A stretch of DNA of 6,915 bases from JAVBOV01 sp031550205. Its GTDB lineage: Bacteria > Pseudomonadota > Alphaproteobacteria > RF32 > CAG-239. Each line of letters begins with the position of its first letter. Within the stretch, counting starts at the first letter, position 1. The DNA is taken from assembly GCA_031550205.1 (NCBI GenBank), contig JAVBOV010000001.1, forward strand, positions 1-6,915, in the 5' to 3' direction. The translations under genes were made by a program, and so were the position numbers. Below, in pieces: positions 5,081 to 6,915 of this stretch. The notes below the pieces were generated by a model. It saw only the letters and a list, made by a program, of their open reading frames with translations. It ran no database searches and was not told the DNA's origin.

Positions 5081-6355
5081 ATGAAAATAGAGAATTTATG
5101 CGTTCGGCGCATATTCGGCGATGTTGCTGGTGTAACAACACGCGGACATAAAATAGCCATTAAAGGAGGATATATTCACCAGACTTTAGCCGGAATTTAT
5201 ACCTTGTCGCCATTAGGGTGTCGCGTACAGCAAAATATAGAAAAAATAATCCGAGAAGAAATGAATGCAATTGATGGACAGGAAATTAAAATGCCAGTCG
5301 TTTCAGGCGCAGATTTATGGAAAAAATCAGGACGGTATGACAAAGTTGATGTTTTGGCCAAATTCAAGGGTCGTAGCAATATTGACTATGTCCTGAATCC
5401 AACTCATGAGGAAGTTGTTGTAGATTTTGTCCGCAGTATTTTGGAAACTTATCGCCAGATGCCTTTTACTGTTTATCAAATCCAAACAAAATTTCGCGAT
5501 GAATTACGTGCACGTGCTGGTTTAATTCGGACTCGGGAATTTATAATGAAAGACGCATATTCATTCCATGAAACACAAGATGACCTAGAAAAATACTATG
5601 CACGCGCTTTGAAAGCATACTATAAAATTTTTCAGCGATGTGGACTCAAAAACGTTCGTGCTGTATTTGCCAGCAGTGGAGATATGGGTGGCGATGTAGC
5701 TCACGAGTTTCAATTAGCGCATTCCAACGGAGAGGATACTATCTATCTTTGCGAAAAATGCGAATTTGGTGCAAACATTGATTCGGCACCAGAATCTAAA
5801 ATATGTCCTAAATGTGACACAAAAATGCGTGAAGAACGTGGAATAGAAATCGGAAATATTTTTCAGCTTGGAACAAAGTACTCAATGTCAATGGACTTGG
5901 GTTATACCGCGTCGAATGGAGAAAGACAAAATCCAATAATGGGTTGCTATGGGATTGGTGTTGGTAGAACATGGGCGAGTATTTTAGAAGAAAGTGCAGA
6001 CGATAATGGTCCTATATGGAATATAGAGACAGCCCCTTTTGCTGTTGAAATAATCGGGTTAACTGATAAAACTGGCGCATCATTTGTAGTGGCAGAAAAA
6101 ATTTATAACGATCTGCAGGCTGCAGGTATAGATGTTTTGCTGGATAATCGCGATTTGCGCGCGGGTGAAAAATTTGCAGATGCGGATTTGATAGCTGCCC
6201 CGATACGCCTGATTGTTTCTGATAAAAATTTAAAAAATGGAGCGGTAGAGGTAAAATATCGCACGAACAATCGCAACACAAATACTCTGAAATCGATGTA
6301 TGTTTTGGAAAAAGTTATAGAGGAAACAAAATCTACAATAGAAGCGTTGAAATAA
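5081..6355 (+). CDS. proS: Prolyl-tRNA synthetase, short form without the editing insertion
   Basis: The enzyme charges tRNA-Pro with proline in the cytoplasm. The 424 residues show class II order: motif 1 ending in MP at 71-72, the THE substrate loop (108-110), motif 2 (FRDE 138-141 to REF 152-154, then MKDAYSF), the GGDVAHEF loop (203-210), motif 3 (GCYGIGVGR 288-296), and an anticodon-binding domain from about 320 with DNRDLRAGEKFADADLI (355-371). Long bacterial ProRS has a roughly 180-residue editing domain between the HEF loop and motif 3. Here only CEKC (224-227) and CPKC (242-245) remain, a four-cysteine zinc-ribbon-like bridge. The ATG at 5081 has ggag 6 bases upstream; the TTG at 5069 would overlap that site. 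Codons favour GGA, GCA and CGT, unlike neighbouring genes, which suggests transfer. It lies between tRNA-Met fragments. It could be the only ProRS or an extra copy. Confidence 0.9.
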   Translation: MKIENLCVRRIFGDVAGVTTRGHKIAIKGGYIHQTLAGIYTLSPLGCRVQQNIEKIIREEMNAIDGQEIKMPVVSGADLWKKSGRYDKVDVLAKFKGRSNIDYVLNPTHEEVVVDFVRSILETYRQMPFTVYQIQTKFRDELRARAGLIRTREFIMKDAYSFHETQDDLEKYYARALKAYYKIFQRCGLKNVRAVFASSGDMGGDVAHEFQLAHSNGEDTIYLCEKCEFGANIDSAPESKICPKCDTKMREERGIEIGNIFQLGTKYSMSMDLGYTASNGERQNPIMGCYGIGVGRTWASILEESADDNGPIWNIETAPFAVEIIGLTDKTGASFVVAEKIYNDLQAAGIDVLLDNRDLRAGEKFADADLIAAPIRLIVSDKNLKNGAVEVKYRTNNRNTNTLKSMYVLEKVIEETKSTIEALK

Positions 6356-6365
6356 ATTATACCCT

Positions 6366-6410
6366 TATGTGAACTTTTACTTTCTCAAAAACAAAGTAAA
6401 AGTTCACATA
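6366..6410. repeat. Perfect 18-bp inverted repeat just after proS
   Basis: The arms 6366-6383 (tatgtgaacttttacttt) and 6393-6410 are exact reverse complements around a 9-nt loop, beginning 10 bp after the proS stop codon. The stem is A/T-rich and no T-run follows on the plus strand, so it is not an ordinary terminator. It may protect the 3' end of the mRNA or be an insertion remnant. The stretch from 6411 to 6484 shows nothing else. Confidence 0.85.
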
Positions 6411-6484
6411 GAAAAAACCTCTAAAAGCCTCACTCTTATTGACTTTCACGATTAACAAAACCACAAACTTTACAACAGAAGAAA

Positions 6485-6520
6485 CAAAAAAGGGTTTCAG
6501 TAATCTTCTGAAACCCTTAT
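6485..6520 (-). terminator. Terminator of the tRNA-Met gene
   Basis: The stem aagggtttcag / ctgaaaccctt (6490-6500 with 6508-6518) has a 7-nt loop. On the minus strand it lies 6 bp after the CCA end and is followed by a T-run (A-run 6485-6490). On the plus strand only ataat follows, so it would end proS messages weakly. Confidence 0.88.
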
Positions 6521-6524
6521 AATC

Positions 6525-6601
6525 TGGTAGCGAGGGGCGGATTTGAACCGTCGACACGCGGATTATGATTCCGCTGCTCTAACCAACTGAGCTACCCCGC
6601 C
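6525..6601 (-). tRNA. tRNA-Met (CAT), elongator type, complete with CCA
   Basis: The 77-nt gene folds as a full cloverleaf on the minus strand: acceptor GGCGGGG, D-arm GCTC-AGTTGGTTA-GAGC, anticodon arm GCGGA-ATCATAA-TCCGC, variable GTGTC, T-arm with TTCAAAT loop, and an encoded CCA. The sequence pattern matches alphaproteobacterial elongator tRNA-Met rather than initiator (no three G:C pairs at the anticodon stem base, paired 1-72) or the lysidine-modified tRNA-Ile. Two weak spots are visible: G1-U72 in the acceptor and an A50-C64 mismatch in the T-stem; the first is shared by all the 3' pieces here and the second by the 45-nt half. It carries its own terminator; an upstream promoter within 6602-6752 is unclear. 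It is the only complete copy in the window. Confidence 0.92.
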
Positions 6602-6752
6602 ATAAAAATCTTTGCTATGTCTAGAGCTGTGTACACATAATGTCCAACACTTTAGCCTTTTTAGCAAATCTTACTACAAAATAATTTTTCTTTCTTCCCG
6701 CTCAAACTGCCGTATTGTGGCTTAAACGGGCTTAAACAGTCTTGCGGCGAAA
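6602..6752. repeat. Spacer between the intact tRNA and the orphan 5' half, repeated in diverged form at 4780-4872
   Basis: This 151-bp stretch has no gene. Its two ends, aaaaatctttgctatgtctaga (6604-6625, in part) and tgcggcgaaa (6743-6752), reappear in order at 4780-4872. In each case the tgcggcgaaa end points away from the tRNA part. This suggests one ancestral flank present twice, as in a duplication or a pair of attachment-site arms. Confidence 0.45.
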
Positions 6753-6795
6753 CGGATTATGATTCCGCTGCTCTAACCAACTGAGCTACCCCGCC
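6753..6795 (-). pseudogene. 5' half of a tRNA-Met gene (acceptor 5' strand, D-arm, anticodon arm)
   Basis: These 43 bases are identical to 6559-6601. The fragment keeps the 5' acceptor strand, D-arm and nearly the entire anticodon arm including CAT, then breaks off into unrelated sequence (tttcgccgca on the minus strand) where the T-arm should be. It overlaps the 3' half at 4681-4725 by exactly 11 tRNA positions (cggattatgat). A good promoter stands before it, so it is probably the original tRNA gene start, now cut. Confidence 0.85.
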
Positions 6796-6809
6796 GTAAA
6801 ATTCATCGT

Positions 6810-6838
6810 AAAATAATATTTCTTGCCCGCCTTGTCAA
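6810..6838 (-). promoter_or_regulatory. Strong promoter before the tRNA-Met 5' half
   Basis: On the minus strand TTGACA (6838-6833), a 17-bp spacer and TATTTT (6815-6810) lie just before the tRNA 5' end at 6795. Upstream (6839-6900) is very A/T-rich, like an UP element of stable-RNA promoters. Transcripts would pass through the 5' half and the spacer into the intact tRNA. No gene is seen from 6796 to 6915. Confidence 0.7.
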
Positions 6839-6915
6839 CTATTATTTTTTTCAAAAATTCAAGGGTTGCATAATATTTTAAATATGCTTTAATAAACATC
6901 CATATTTTTTTAAGT

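Noticed and set aside
6357..6557. 66-residue minus-strand frame after proS
   Set aside because: It reads through the 18-bp inverted repeat, the terminator and part of the tRNA gene.
6866..6894. Plus-strand promoter TTGCAT-17-TTAATA
   Set aside because: Both boxes are weak, the region is A/T-rich as the likely UP element of the tRNA promoter, and no downstream gene is visible.
1..6915. CRISPR array, transposase, integrase or replication origin
   Set aside because: No regularly spaced repeats, no recombinase motifs in any long frame and no DnaA-box cluster were seen.

Overview
The window looks like chromosome from a low-to-medium GC alphaproteobacterium, probably an uncultured host-associated lineage. 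This is inference. It rests on the elongator tRNA-Met sequence (GGCGGGGTAGCTC start, GCGGAATCATAATCCGC anticodon arm), on a Rickettsiales-like in-frame palindromic insertion inside a gene, and on two short dispersed-repeat-like segments next to terminators. Most genes prefer GCC, GGC and CGC codons. The prolyl-tRNA synthetase gene instead prefers GCA, GGA and CGT, and looks foreign.

Layout. 2-421 (+) is the C-terminal part of an FAD-dependent oxidoreductase interrupted in frame by a 117-bp palindromic element. 510-851 (-) is a small unknown protein, divergent from 1008-1973 (+), a secreted protein of unknown function; well-formed promoter motifs lie between them. A strong terminator at 1977-2007 is shared with the converging ArsB/NhaD-type transporter at 2054-3376 (-). 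From 3506 to 4450 (+) is a three-gene envelope operon: a 54-residue lipoprotein, a 108-residue lipoprotein with a BamE/SmpA-like look, and a four-helix membrane protein, closed by a terminator at 4467-4502.

The right part (4505-6838) is the unusual one. It holds four pieces related to one minus-strand tRNA-Met gene: a 21-nt 3' end at 4505, a 45-nt 3' half at 4681, one complete gene at 6525-6601, and a 43-nt 5' half at 6753-6795. The two halves overlap by exactly 11 bp (cggattatgat, the anticodon loop), and 45 + 43 - 11 = 77, the full tRNA length. This is the geometry expected when an element inserts at an anticodon-loop attachment site. A good tRNA promoter (TTGACA-17-TATTTT) stands before the orphan 5' half.

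Between the tRNA pieces lies a short prolyl-tRNA synthetase in which the editing insertion is replaced by a four-cysteine zinc-ribbon-like stretch. About 150 bp upstream is a promoter motif (TTGAAA-17-TATACT), then a possible 19-codon leader peptide, MKHAFYISPIYFLPPPFGG. Its Pro-Pro-Pro codons form the 5' arm of a GC hairpin. This suggests attenuation of the synthetase by proline or charged tRNA-Pro supply. An 18-bp perfect inverted repeat follows the synthetase stop codon. No integrase is visible in the window.
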